A stretch of 64,000 bases of DNA from an uncultured Rhodocyclaceae bacterium (lineage in GTDB: Bacteria > Pseudomonadota > Gammaproteobacteria > Burkholderiales > Rhodocyclaceae), in the NCBI GenBank assembly GCA_907163075.1, contig CAJQTY010000001.1, positions 2,170,001 to 2,234,000 on the forward strand, written 5' to 3'. The notes beneath the pieces are model-generated. The model was not told the origin of the DNA, did no database searches, and saw nothing but the letters and a program-made list of their open reading frames with translations. Of the stretch, positions 45,652 to 57,033 are shown piece after piece. The number at the start of each line of letters is the position of its first letter. Positions within the stretch are counted from its first letter, which is position 1. A program made the translations under genes and the position numbers.

Positions 45652-46047
45652 TCATCGTTCAGGTGAGATGGTTTTTTCGAGCAAGCCCCTGATTTCCTCA
45701 GCCAGGACTCGCCGGTCAAGTACTCTGGGTTTGACGGCCAGGCGCAAAATAAGGTCACGCGAGGGTAGCCTGCAGCGCAATATGCGGAAGTGCTCACGAG
45801 CCAATCGCCGAACAAGGTTGCGATCCACCGAACGACGCAAAAGCCGTTTGGCCACGACCAAACCCAAGCGAGCGCCTGTCATTTCGTCAGCCGCCCGAAT
45901 TCGGTAATGTAACAGGAAATGCGGGCTCTTCAACGCCTTCCTGAAACCAAAAACGGATGAATATTCATCCGTTTTCGTGAGTCGACAATATTTGGGGAAG
46001 GCGCCAGCCGAAATCAGGCCTTCATCTGCAGGCGGCTTGGCGTTCAA
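45652..46047 (-). CDS. rnpA: ribonuclease P protein component
   Basis: A 131-aa Rnp[55 protein letters not shown] contains the RNR signature that binds pre-tRNA and P RNA. It starts with TTG at 46047, whose last bases overlap the rpmH stop (TTGA). Together with the P RNA encoded elsewhere it matures the 5' ends of tRNAs. Confidence 0.94.
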   Translation of the reverse strand: MNAKPPADEGLISAGAFPKYCRLTKTDEYSSVFGFRKALKSPHFLLHYRIRAADEMTGARLGLVVAKRLLRRSVDRNLVRRLAREHFRILRCRLPSRDLILRLAVKPRVLDRRVLAEEIRGLLEKTISPER

Positions 46048-46178
46048 ACCGCCAAACGGTGACGGCCCTTGGCGCGGCGGGCACGAATCACGGCACGACC
46101 GCCGCGGGTAGCCATACGGACGAGGAAACCATGCGTGCGCTTGCGTCGAATAACCGACGGTTGGTAGGTGCGTTTCAT
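46044..46178 (-). CDS. rpmH: 50S ribosomal protein L34
   Basis: A 44-aa protein: [20 protein letters not shown], then [19 protein letters not shown] and HRLAV. This is a full-length, highly conserved L34. The start at 46178 is preceded by a short gap to the origin-side intergenic region. It is the first gene of the rpmH-rnpA-yidD-yidC-mnmE set. Confidence 0.98.
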   Translation of the reverse strand: MKRTYQPSVIRRKRTHGFLVRMATRGGRAVIRARRAKGRHRLAV

Positions 46179-46494
46179 TATTAAACCCTTGAAGTCATTG
46201 CGAATGTAAACCCGCGATTAGACATTGTCAGGCTTGCTCTTGTCAAGCCTAAATTTTGTTTCAAGCTGTGGATAACTTTCATCCGAAAGGTTAGAATCCA
46301 CAATTCTCAGGATTGCCACAGATCTGAAAAAGCTTCAGAAGTCATTCAGAAACAATTCGAGTTCACCGCAAATCAAGAAAAATCGGCCGCTAGCCATCCT
46401 TCCTTTCCAGTTTTGAATGGTCGCGTGGAAGTTATGGGCCGTCTTTAGCCATGCCATTGCAACAATTAATCGAGAATGTATTGAATCACCAGTC
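46179..46494. promoter_or_regulatory. rpmH/dnaA divergent region with DnaA boxes
   Basis: A 316-base region between rpmH (minus) and dnaA (plus). A consensus DnaA box TGTGGATAA is at 46267-46275, and a one-mismatch box GAATCCACA (inverted) at 46294-46302. It should hold the rpmH promoter and the autoregulated dnaA promoter. Confidence 0.75.
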
Positions 46495-47886
46495 ATGAGC
46501 AGTTTCTGGACCTCCTGCCTAAGCCAGTTCGAACAAGAACTTCCGCCCCAGCAATTCAATACCTGGATTCGCCCGCTGCGCATCGAAGGCGAGGATGACT
46601 TCGCCAACGGCTTGCGCTTGCTGGCACCCAACGGCTTTATCCTGAAATGGGTGAAGGAGCGTTACCTGACACGTATCGAAGAACTTGGCTGTGCTTTCTT
46701 CTCCGCACCGGTTAGCGTTTCACTGATGCTCGGCGAACGTCAGGCCGCTCCGGCCAACCACGCCGTTAAATCAGCCGCCGCCGCCGATAAACCTGGCAAA
46801 TCGCCAAGCCCTCTTCCGCAAGTCATTGAACGACCACTTGAGAAGGCCCGTTCGCTGTACGAAAAAACCCGGCTCATTCCCGGTTTCACTTTTGAAAATT
46901 TGATCGTCGGCAAGGCCAACGATCTTGCGCGAGCCGCTTCGGTTCAGGTGGCCATCAACCCCGGTGGAGCCGCCTATAACCCGATGTTTATCTACGGCGG
47001 CGCCGGTCTTGGCAAGACCCACCTTATTCACGCCATCGGTAACCACATCCTCGAGCAGAATCCGGCCAAGGTCGTTCGTTACGTGCATGCCGAGGATTAT
47101 TACTCGGACGTCGTGCGCGCCTATCAAACGAAGTCCTTCGATGCCTTCAAGCGCTACTACCGTTCGCTCGATGTGCTGTTGCTCGATGACGTTCAGTTCT
47201 TCAACGGAAAAAACCGGACTCAGGAAGAGTTTTTCTTTGTCTTCAACGCGCTGATCGAATCGAAAAAGCAGATCGTGATCAGTTGCGATACCTATCCAAA
47301 AGATATTTCAGGACTGGAAGATCGCCTGATCACCCGTTTCGACTGGGGTCTGACCGTACAGATCGAGCCGCCGGAAATCGAGATGCGTGTCGCCATCCTG
47401 AAAAAGAAGGCCGAAGTCGATGGTGTCGCGCTCGACGACGAAGTGGCGTTCTACATCGCCAAGCACCTCCGATCCAACGTTCGCGAACTGGAAGGTGCGC
47501 TGAAGAAGGTACTGGCTTACGCCTCCTTTCACCGGCGCAAGATTGATCTCGATCTGGCAAAGGAGTCGCTCAAGGATCTGATCGGCGCGGTTAACCGGCA
47601 AATCACCGTGGAAAACATCCAGAAAACCGTGGCTGATTATTTCAAGATCAAGGTGGCCGACCTTTTTTCCAGGAAACGCACGCGGCAAATCGCCCGTCCG
47701 CGCCAGGTCGCCATGTGGCTGGCAAAAAATCTCACGTCGCAAAGCTATCCATCGATTGGCGATGCGTTCGGCGGCCGCGACCACACTACCGTCCTGCACG
47801 CCGTACGTACGATCGAAACACTACGCATCAAAGACAACGAGCTAAACCACGATGTACACGTTCTATTGCAGGTATTAAAGGGGTGA
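46495..47886 (+). CDS. dnaA: chromosomal replication initiator DnaA
   Basis: A 463-aa DnaA from the ATG at 46495 (MSSFWTSCLSQFEQELPPQQFNTWIRPL, domain I). Domain III has Walker A FIYGGAGLGKTHLIHAI, Walker B LLLDDVQFF and the arginine finger region GLEDRLITRFDWGL; domain IV has the box-recognising RKRTRQIARPRQVAMWLAKN and GDAFGGRDHTTVLHAVRTI. An open frame to 46417 adds 26 residues not typical of DnaA. It opens the origin and starts replication. Confidence 0.98.
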   Translation: MSSFWTSCLSQFEQELPPQQFNTWIRPLRIEGEDDFANGLRLLAPNGFILKWVKERYLTRIEELGCAFFSAPVSVSLMLGERQAAPANHAVKSAAAADKPGKSPSPLPQVIERPLEKARSLYEKTRLIPGFTFENLIVGKANDLARAASVQVAINPGGAAYNPMFIYGGAGLGKTHLIHAIGNHILEQNPAKVVRYVHAEDYYSDVVRAYQTKSFDAFKRYYRSLDVLLLDDVQFFNGKNRTQEEFFFVFNALIESKKQIVISCDTYPKDISGLEDRLITRFDWGLTVQIEPPEIEMRVAILKKKAEVDGVALDDEVAFYIAKHLRSNVRELEGALKKVLAYASFHRRKIDLDLAKESLKDLIGAVNRQITVENIQKTVADYFKIKVADLFSRKRTRQIARPRQVAMWLAKNLTSQSYPSIGDAFGGRDHTTVLHAVRTIETLRIKDNELNHDVHVLLQVLKG

Positions 47887-48096
47887 ATCGCGCATGTATA
47901 AGTCCGCTGACACGTTGTGGGCAGTTTGTGAATAGGGTGTTCATTTTTGAGTTGTGGATAAGTTATCAGCTTTTATCCACAGCTGGATACAGAGGTTAGT
48001 CAGTCCGTTTTTTTGGTCTATTTCATTGAACCATATCAGTTAATTTTAGATATCCACAGGATTGTCTCTGAGATTATCTTTATAGGATTTATATAT
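47887..48096. promoter_or_regulatory. dnaA-dnaN intergenic region, likely part of oriC
   Basis: DnaA boxes: TGTGGATAA at 47953-47961, TTATCCACA (inverted) at 47973-47981, ATATCCACA at 48050-48058 (one mismatch). An A+T-rich stretch follows (about 48060-48098) and could be the unwinding element. The position between dnaA and dnaN and the boxes fit an origin; the boxes in the rpmH-dnaA region may belong to it as well. Confidence 0.75.
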
Positions 48097-49215
48097 ATGC
48101 TTCTTATTAAAACTCAACGCGACATGCTTTTGTCTCCCTTGCAAGCGGTGTCGGGGATCGTTGAAAAGAGACATACCTTGCCGATTCTTTCAAATGTTCT
48201 GCTCGAAAAGCGAGCCGACAAACTTACCTTGCTGGCCACTGATATTGAAATTCAGATCACGACTTCTACGGGGGCTTCCGCCAGCGACGGCGACGGTGCG
48301 GTCACTGTCGGCGCGCGAAAACTTCAGGATATCCTGCGCTCCTTGCCTGATAAGGCGGACGTCAGCCTGGTGCTGGAAGAAAAGCGCTTGCAAGTGCGCT
48401 CCGGGAAAAGCCGCTTCACCCTGCAAACACTGCCGGCTGACGATTTTCCACGGATGGCCTTGTCCGACGCCGAGCTCAAGAAATTTTCGGTAACGCAGAA
48501 ACAGTTTCGCCAGTTGCTCGCGCAAACCCAGTTTTCGATGGCTGCGCAGGACGTTCGTTACTACCTGAATGGCCTGTTGCTGATGGTCGACGGCAACGAG
48601 CTGCGCGCGGTGGCGACTGACGGTCACCGCTTGGCCTATGCCAGCATGGCGCTCGAAGCGCCGCTCGAAAACAATCCGCCCAAGCAGGAAGTGATCCTGC
48701 CGCGCAAGACGGTACTTGAACTCAATCGCCTGCTGACGGACAACGATGAGCCCCTGCTCATCGAACTGGCGCCAAACCAGATCCGTTTCCAGTTCGGTCA
48801 AATCAATCTGGTTTCAAAACTGATCGACGGCAAATTCCCGGATTACGAGCGCGTGATTCCGGCGACGCTCAAGAATGTGGTGTCCCTGAATCGTTCAGTG
48901 CTTCTTCAGTCGATGGTGCGTGCGGCGATCATGACCAATGAAAAATTCCGTGGCGTTCGCCTGGTACTCACCCCAGGCAGCATGAAGATCATGGCGGCGA
49001 ATGCCGAGCAGGAAGAAGCGCAGGAAGAAATCGAAGTCGACTATAGCGGCGATGCGATCGATGTCGGTTTCAATGTCGGCTACCTGCTCGACGTCCTCAA
49101 CAATACGTCTGCGGAAACGGTCGAGTGGGGCTTCAACGATGCCAGTTCGAGCGCCTTGCTGACGATCCACGGCAACGACCGATTCAAGTACGTCGTCATG
49201 CCCATGCGGATTTAA
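48097..49215 (+). CDS. dnaN: DNA polymerase III beta sliding clamp
   Basis: A 372-aa clamp from the ATG at 48097 (MLLIKTQRDMLLSPLQAVSGIVEKRHTLPILSNVLLEK), with AGGA upstream. Three similar domains are visible; the third ends in the conserved VVMPMRI. The open frame extends to 48013, but those residues do not resemble DnaN. It keeps the replicative polymerase on DNA and is usually cotranscribed with dnaA. Confidence 0.98.
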   Translation: MLLIKTQRDMLLSPLQAVSGIVEKRHTLPILSNVLLEKRADKLTLLATDIEIQITTSTGASASDGDGAVTVGARKLQDILRSLPDKADVSLVLEEKRLQVRSGKSRFTLQTLPADDFPRMALSDAELKKFSVTQKQFRQLLAQTQFSMAAQDVRYYLNGLLLMVDGNELRAVATDGHRLAYASMALEAPLENNPPKQEVILPRKTVLELNRLLTDNDEPLLIELAPNQIRFQFGQINLVSKLIDGKFPDYERVIPATLKNVVSLNRSVLLQSMVRAAIMTNEKFRGVRLVLTPGSMKIMAANAEQEEAQEEIEVDYSGDAIDVGFNVGYLLDVLNNTSAETVEWGFNDASSSALLTIHGNDRFKYVVMPMRI

Positions 49216-49272
49216 GGATTACGTGTAATCAGCAAATTGCTACAGGTTTTAAGTGAAATACAAATTGGATAG

Positions 49273-51750
<2,478 letters not shown>

Positions 51751-51810
51751 ACCTTTGTCGTGTAGGTTCTCAGAATTCCTTAGAAAATTCTCAGTTCTTT
51801 AAAAAAGTAG

Positions 51811-51835
51811 AAAGGCCCCGAAAGGGGCCTTTTTC
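51811..51835 (+). terminator. rho-independent terminator after gyrB
   Basis: Stem AAAGGCCCC/GGGGCCTTT with the stable GAAA tetraloop, followed by a T-run. About 60 bases after the gyrB stop. It closes the dnaA-dnaN-gyrB group. Confidence 0.95.
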
Positions 51836-51861
51836 ATTGTGCACCCAGCACCGGCGCACTC

Positions 51862-52317
51862 TTGCGGGTGCCCGAGCTGACGATCAACGAAGAGGCGGTG
51901 AATCGCTGGTTCGAGAAGATCACAGCCGGACTTTCCGAGGCGCAAAGCGCCGACTTGAAGAAGAAATTCGCCAACAAGCGGGCGATTTACGGTGCGGCCA
52001 ACCGCATCGAGCTGATTGCCTGGGATATTGCCAGCCATTTCAGCGAGAACATCAAGAAGCTGGGCCTGGGCTTGAAGGGGCAGGTGGCGGTGTTCAGCAA
52101 GCTGGATGCGATCCGCTACCAGGGCTATCTCGACGATACCGGGCTGGTCAGCAGCGCCATTGTGATCTCGGCGCCGGACAGCCGGGAAGGCAATACCGAA
52201 GTCGATGAAAGCAAGCTGCCGGAAGTACAGAAGTGGTGGAATGCCAATGTCGGCAATGATCAGGAAGGCTACGAGCGACGGGTGCTGGATGGTTTCTCCG
52301 GGGATGGAGACCTTTGA
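51862..52317 (+). pseudogene. hsdR: type I restriction HsdR internal fragment
   Basis: VPELTINEEAVNRWFEKITA, KKKFANKRAIYGAANRIELIAWDIASHF and VSSAIVISAPDSREGNTEV are the central helicase-linker part of EcoR124-like HsdR subunits, with both the nuclease N-terminus and the motor's later motifs missing. The similarity stops near GFSGDGD, where an oppositely oriented Mrr fragment begins. No hsdM or hsdS is near. It is a gene fragment. Confidence 0.75.
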
Positions 52318-52720
52318 CGATTTCCATTGTTTGCACTGAACCAGGTACTTGTCAGCCCCTTGATACAGTTCGAGATCGACACCTCCATCCGGACCATCGC
52401 CACCACGCTCGACCACTCGGTATCCCTGTTGGCGGAAGGTCTCCGCAACCAGTCCTTCGAATTCGCGCCAGCTCATCTTCTCCAGGGCATTGGATGAACG
52501 ATCCGCAGCGACTTGTGCATGCAGGGTGGACTAACGCCTGCGCCGGATGAATGAGACGAGGGCTCCGACCAGGAGGCACGCCGGGATGATGTACTGGAGG
52601 AACATTGCTAGCGTGGTGGTCACACTGTGGCCGACGCTTTCGCCGATGCTCGTGCCGAGCGACTTCAGCTCTGCTGGATTGGTCGGCAACGGTGACTACG
52701 ATTCGAAGGGGCTTGCGTGC
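52300..52720 (-). pseudogene. membrane-bound Mrr-type restriction endonuclease remnant
   Basis: On the minus strand the frame reads NPAELKSLGTSIGESVG, a membrane segment (MFLQYIIPACLLVGALVSF), an in-frame TAG at about 52534, then STLHAQVAADRSSNALEKMSWREFEGLVAETFRQQGY and the Mrr_cat core RGGDGPDGGVDLEL..YLVQCKQW. The first transmembrane segment is lost, a stop interrupts the frame, and the end is cut by the HsdR junction. It is a dead gene. Confidence 0.7.
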
Positions 52721-52806
52721 ATAGACCCGTAACGCGGCGATTGAGCCGATCGAACGGCTGATGGCGGCGGCTTCGTCCGCTGCCTGAAACCCCAAGGAGA
52801 TTTGCC

Positions 52807-53110
52807 ATGAATGCTGCCGTTTCCGCAATCATAAATCGCACGATCGTTCGCTTACCGATGCAAGCCGCCGTTCGCACCTAGTTCGGCGTCACTTCGCGCT
52901 TGCTGCCGGGCGTGGCAATTCGCCATGCCGAACGCTTGTTCACGAAACCGCTGCGCCACGCCAGCCACAGGACCCAATCGTTTGCGGCCCAGAAAAGGAT
53001 ACTGATGATCGAGTATTGGGGTATCGCGGTCTGGCAAGCCGGGCCGGCAACGGCGCCCGCCGTGTTGCTCAGCCATGGCTGGGGCGGCAGCGGCATGCGA
53101 AATCTCCTCC
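52807..53110 (+). pseudogene. alpha/beta hydrolase N-terminal fragment
   Basis: The frame runs from ATG 52807 with a TAG at about 52879, then FGVTSRLLPGVAIRHAERLF and GIAVWQAGPATAPAVLLSHGWGGSG, the N-terminal start of an alpha/beta hydrolase (HGWGG oxyanion region). Similarity ends at about 53100, before the catalytic Ser. Both an in-frame stop and the truncation show decay. Confidence 0.6.
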
Positions 53111-53144
53111 CGCTCATCGCTTTGAATTTCATATCCTTTATTTG

Positions 53145-53245
53145 CCATGCCCAATCGTGAAATAATCGGTGACACGGAAGGGTTCGGCATGGTGTTTCTG
53201 GAAGCCACCGCTTGCGGCAAGCCGCCTGTTGCTGGAGACGCGAGT
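53145..53245 (+). pseudogene. GT4 glycosyltransferase fragment
   Basis: The peptide IGDTEGFGMVFLEATACGKPPVAGD, starting near 53163, is the E..GFG..FLEA.ACG.P donor-site motif of GT4 glycosyltransferases. Nothing else of the protein is visible. It lies just upstream of the unknown gene at 53307. Confidence 0.6.
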
Positions 53246-53306
53246 TTCAGGACGTCAGGGCCCGCAACCTTGCAGCTTGCCACGGCACGACTTTGCGGAG
53301 CCTGGG

Positions 53307-55019
53307 ATGATCAACCTGACAACCTCACCTGACCAGCCGAGCAGCTCGGCTGGCGGTGCTTCAACACCAAGCGCCAGAATGAATGATCGCGAAGAGTTAC
53401 TGGACACAATCCAAACCGGGTTGTGCACGACATTGCGGCTCGATGCCAATCCGCCCAGCCTGCGGGTCGACTGGATCGATTGGGATAGCGGATTTCGGAA
53501 AAGCGGCTTGCTGGTCGGCGACGATCTCATCGCCATCGGCGGTGCCTTGCTGGGAGTCGATGCCGCAACGGCAAGAAAGATTCCGCTGGTCGGGCAGGCG
53601 AGCGAGAGCGCTTTTTGGAGCGCCCAAAAATCAAAAGACGGCGATCCATTAATACTGACGGTACGCAGACGAAGGATTCCGGGTGTGGGTTGGGAAGAAA
53701 TTGCCATCACCGGCACGCTCCGCGCCGAGCGCGCATATCTCCGCGACAATAATGACCGGATATTGGGCATTGGCGGGCCAAAGCGTTTGGCCCGGGATGA
53801 TTTCTCCGATGCATGGATCAGCTGGTATGACTCGCTCGTCTTTGATTGGGCGCGGCAATTGGACCGTGGCGCCTGGAGCGGCAGGGCGGACAGTCGCGGA
53901 CTATTGGCCAGTCATATGTCCGATGAGGTGCGGGTACGCTATCTGATCGATCACTATCCCGGGCCCTTTGCGACTGCGGTGCTGGCCGATTGGGAATTGG
54001 TGCGCGCGGGCCTGTCCGGTCGCCGGTATGAGATCGCGCCCAGTGAATATGCCTATCGCGACGATGATGACCGGCTGGTCGCCGCCGTGACTTTGGCGGC
54101 GCAGAAGGGCTGGCACGCCTTTCAAACCGCCAATGCTGATGCAATTGTCGATGTTCCCGCCAAGCTCGATGTGGCCGCAGGCGATGCAAGGAAATATGCG
54201 GGCAAGCTGGTGCGGCTGCCGCCCGCAAGCCCCAATGGCTGGATATCAAATTCGGGCGTCACCATGGTGTCGTGGTTTCAAAATGGCGGCTGGGTATTCT
54301 CGCAATTGGAGGCACCGGCTCTCAACCTGCTGTGGCGGGCGCAGTTGCGCTATCGCCGCAACATATCGCCCGGCATCGCCGATGTCTTTGAAACGGTCGG
54401 TCGCATCTTGCCCGAGCCGCGGATGGTAGTGCCGACGGGTCAAAACGCCGTCATCGGTCTGGAAATCGAACCGATCGCTGCGTTGATGGGACAGGGCGAT
54501 GCGCTGATGTTCGTCGATATGTCGGCAGCGAAAGACGGGGTTGCAAGTTTTGCGGGGGAGGATGCGGCACGCGTGCTGCCATCGGCGATGCCGCCTGATG
54601 ATGCCTCGCCGCAGCAGGTGCTTGAGGCTCTGATCAACGCGCTCCACGCGCGCGATATCGAGACGTGGTTTGCGCTGTTTGCCGATTGGCAATTCTTCCG
54701 CGATGACAATGAGATCTGGTATAACCCATATGATACTTACCCTGAAAACAACCGCGACAGCGATTGGGCGCGGTCACGGCAGGTGGTGCTTGAACATAGC
54801 TATGCGCTGCGTGTCGTGTGGGTCGATGATCCGCGCGTTTTTCCGGCTGATCCGGCGTTGAGCCTGCCAATAATCGAGAAGGTCGACGCCGAAATTGACC
54901 ATATCGGGCGATTTGACGATGGATTTCGCACCTTCAATCTGGGCCTGGTGCACCGGACATGGACGCTGGCGCGCCGCAATGGCGGCCCTTGGCGCATCGC
55001 CACTTTCCAGGGGATTTGA
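53307..55019 (+). CDS. unknown protein with PDZ-like segment
   Basis: A 570-aa protein from the ATG at 53307, with GGAG upstream. Residues about 25-115 (FRKSGLLVGDDLIAIGGALL ... DPLILTVRRRR) have the G-L-x-x-G-D-x-I-x-x-I-x-G layout of a PDZ domain. The remainder is unlike any family known to me; it ends in a tryptophan-rich C-terminal part (ETWFALFADWQFFRDDNEIW ... RNGGPWRIATFQGI). There is no signal peptide or membrane segment. The gene is separated by 4 bases from the next gene and is surrounded by fragments, yet is fully open over 1.7 kb. Function unknown. Confidence 0.75.
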   Translation: MINLTTSPDQPSSSAGGASTPSARMNDREELLDTIQTGLCTTLRLDANPPSLRVDWIDWDSGFRKSGLLVGDDLIAIGGALLGVDAATARKIPLVGQASESAFWSAQKSKDGDPLILTVRRRRIPGVGWEEIAITGTLRAERAYLRDNNDRILGIGGPKRLARDDFSDAWISWYDSLVFDWARQLDRGAWSGRADSRGLLASHMSDEVRVRYLIDHYPGPFATAVLADWELVRAGLSGRRYEIAPSEYAYRDDDDRLVAAVTLAAQKGWHAFQTANADAIVDVPAKLDVAAGDARKYAGKLVRLPPASPNGWISNSGVTMVSWFQNGGWVFSQLEAPALNLLWRAQLRYRRNISPGIADVFETVGRILPEPRMVVPTGQNAVIGLEIEPIAALMGQGDALMFVDMSAAKDGVASFAGEDAARVLPSAMPPDDASPQQVLEALINALHARDIETWFALFADWQFFRDDNEIWYNPYDTYPENNRDSDWARSRQVVLEHSYALRVVWVDDPRVFPADPALSLPIIEKVDAEIDHIGRFDDGFRTFNLGLVHRTWTLARRNGGPWRIATFQGI

Positions 55020-55023
55020 ACCG

Positions 55024-56469
55024 ATGGCCGATTATAAGGAGCGTGTTGCCGAAATTCTGCTGGAGCTGCTGAACGCGGCACTAGGCCGGTCTAACGATCC
55101 ATTGTTCGCCGGCTTGAGCGACACTGTCCGCAAGTGGGGCGATCAGCGCCAGCGTGTGCTCGACCGACTGATGACGTTGGCGGCCAAGGCACAGACGGAG
55201 CCTGCCGATTCGCTGGCGCAGGAATGGAAAGTCGAAATTGAACGCACGCGCTCGCTGTTGAAGTTGATCTTCCGATTGGACACGGGTGGCCAGAAATTGC
55301 CGATGTGGGCGCAAAACTGGATGCTTGCGACGCTGATCGCCGAGGATGATTTTTTCAACAAACTGCAAATGGTTCAGACGATCGAACTGGTCGGCAAGAT
55401 CCGAAGCGAAAAGATGATTCTTGATGTGATGCAGGATCATCTTCTGAAAAAATGGACGATGCTGAACGATCTGACCGCGCCATTTCGCACACAGCAGATG
55501 CAGGCCATCGACGAGATTGAGAAAATTGCAAACGCATTCCTCGCGGAATACGAGTCCGTTTGGCGAAAACTGGCCGAAAAAGCAGGAGGGACATATAAAA
55601 AAGTCGATGAAAATCTGGAGAAATTCAGAGAGAAAACCAAAGATTGGCCGATCAAAGAAACGGTGTTGGCTGCCATCGATGTTGTCGCTTCTACGTTCAA
55701 TTTGAATACGGAAGGTCTACGCGACACCATCAGCAACACTATTACTCAAGCCGAAATGGGCGCAAAACTTGCGGTCGCGAACAATGAACTGACCCTGCAA
55801 CGTGTCCGCTTCTACAAGGACAATTTGCGAAGTCAGGGTTTCATCCTGGGGCTGTTTGCTGAGGAGCGCAGACTGGTACGGGAATATGAGCGCACCAACG
55901 GCCTTGATGCTGCGGCTTTGTATCGGGATTTGGCCCATGACGCGGTGATTCGCTGGGCATCTGAAAGGGCGACTGAGGGCCAGAAGGATGATGCGGAAGT
56001 CATCAAGGCCTTTCTGATTGCCCAAGTCGATACTGCTCTTGCGACCGTAACCGAAGCCGACAAGCTGTTCCGCGCAAAATATTCTGGCCTCTTTCTTGAA
56101 AACCCTTCCGAACCCACCAAGGAAGCGTTGACCAGCGAGACAGTATTCAAGCAGCGTATCACCAATTTTGCGGCACTCGATATCGATGATAAGTTAAGTC
56201 GTATTAACGAGCGTACGAACCGCATTTTTGAAGATGTCGTGGATGAAGCGTTCGAGACGGTTGAACGTTCAATCGCCGATTTTCCGGTTGAGGTCAGCGA
56301 AGTGTTGCTTGTCAAGAGTCGTGAAATGCATGCCGCCGTAAAGGCGGTGCTGAACGAAAAGCTCAAGGCGATGATCGACTCCTCGGCCGTGCTCGGTAAA
56401 AGGTTCGATCAGAGCACATTGGAGGAAGCGTTTGAACGCCGCGAACTGGTCGATGCGGTTGATCGATGA
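55024..56469 (+). CDS. unknown long-helical protein
   Basis: A 481-aa protein (MADYKERVAEILLELLNAAL) starting 4 bases after the PDZ-like gene. It is predicted almost entirely helical, with heptad-like stretches (for example RTQQMQAIDEIEKIANAFLAEYESVWRKL, and AAVKAVLNEKLKAMIDSSAV near the end) and no membrane segments except possibly short amphipathic parts. It could form long coiled-coil bundles. No family recognised. Its stop overlaps the ATG of the next gene (ATGA), so the three genes were translated as one unit. Confidence 0.75.
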   Translation: MADYKERVAEILLELLNAALGRSNDPLFAGLSDTVRKWGDQRQRVLDRLMTLAAKAQTEPADSLAQEWKVEIERTRSLLKLIFRLDTGGQKLPMWAQNWMLATLIAEDDFFNKLQMVQTIELVGKIRSEKMILDVMQDHLLKKWTMLNDLTAPFRTQQMQAIDEIEKIANAFLAEYESVWRKLAEKAGGTYKKVDENLEKFREKTKDWPIKETVLAAIDVVASTFNLNTEGLRDTISNTITQAEMGAKLAVANNELTLQRVRFYKDNLRSQGFILGLFAEERRLVREYERTNGLDAAALYRDLAHDAVIRWASERATEGQKDDAEVIKAFLIAQVDTALATVTEADKLFRAKYSGLFLENPSEPTKEALTSETVFKQRITNFAALDIDDKLSRINERTNRIFEDVVDEAFETVERSIADFPVEVSEVLLVKSREMHAAVKAVLNEKLKAMIDSSAVLGKRFDQSTLEEAFERRELVDAVDR

Positions 56470-56785
56470 GACCGCGCCCCCCCGCCTATGGCTGGCTGGC
56501 GACGTTCGACCCGCTGCCCAGCATGATTGCCGAAGCACTGAAGTTGTTCGGCACCGTTGAAGCGGCGGCCACGGCCAATTCCCCGACGATCCTCAGCTGG
56601 GCCGATGAAGTCGGCGGCAAGGTCGGGGATGTCTATAGGGCCAACAGCATTCCGTGGTGCGGGCTGTGTTCATGGCCGTCGTCGCCAAGCGGGCGGGGAA
56701 AGAAGTGCCCACCGATCCCTTGTGGGCGCTCAACTGGACGCGGTTCTGGGTCGCTGCGGGTCAGCCAATGTTGGGCGATGTGCCG
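56466..56785 (+). pseudogene. TIGR02594/NlpC-like peptidase, decayed
   Basis: From the ATG overlapping the previous stop, the frame reads YGWLATFDPLPSMIAEALKLFGTVEAA, then IPWCGL, where two extra bases break the frame; the +2 frame continues FMAVVAKRAGKEVPTDPLWALNWTRFW and GQPMLGDV. This is the TIGR02594 protein family (CHAP/NlpC-P60-like), often found in phage lysis modules; the WCG cysteine is the likely nucleophile. It then ends abruptly at a guaB fragment, so the C-terminal half is missing. Confidence 0.7.
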
Positions 56786-56787
56786 CC

Positions 56788-56886
56788 AAAGCCGAATTCG
56801 TCGAAATCACCTCGGCCGGCGTGCGCGAGTCGCACGTGCGCGATGTGCAGATCACCAAGGAAGCACCGAACTACCGCGTCGAATAA
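56788..56886 (+). pseudogene. guaB: guaB (IMP dehydrogenase) C-terminal fragment
   Basis: KAEFVEITSAGVRESHVRDV and QITKEAPNYRVE are the last 32 residues of IMP dehydrogenase, with the native stop. The preceding 450 residues are absent. Confidence 0.75.
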
Positions 56887-56914
56887 TATTTAGGTCACGG
56901 TGTTGGAATGATGG

Positions 56915-56942
56915 AAAGTCACGCGCTGCGTGACTTTTTTTT
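56915..56942 (+). terminator. rho-independent terminator after guaB fragment
   Basis: A 10-bp stem AAAGTCACGC/GCGTGACTTT with a GCT loop followed by T8. It sits where a guaB terminator is expected. Confidence 0.9.
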
Positions 56943-56964
56943 AGCCTCTTGTCCTTAAGCAGCC

Positions 56965-57033
56965 ATGCACCGGAAAATCTTCATCCTCGATTTCGGTTCC
57001 CAGTACCCCCAACTGATTGCGCGCCAAGGATAG
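56965..57033 (+). pseudogene. guaA: guaA (GMP synthase) N-terminal fragment
   Basis: MHRKIFILDFGSQYPQLIAR is the start of GMP synthase (normally ILDFGSQYTQLIARR), ending in a stop three codons later. The rest of the gene is not present. Confidence 0.7.

Noticed and set aside
52352-52828. Minus-strand 158-aa and overlapping short frames near 52.5 kb
   Set aside because: They are out of phase with the recognisable Mrr remnant and show no family features.
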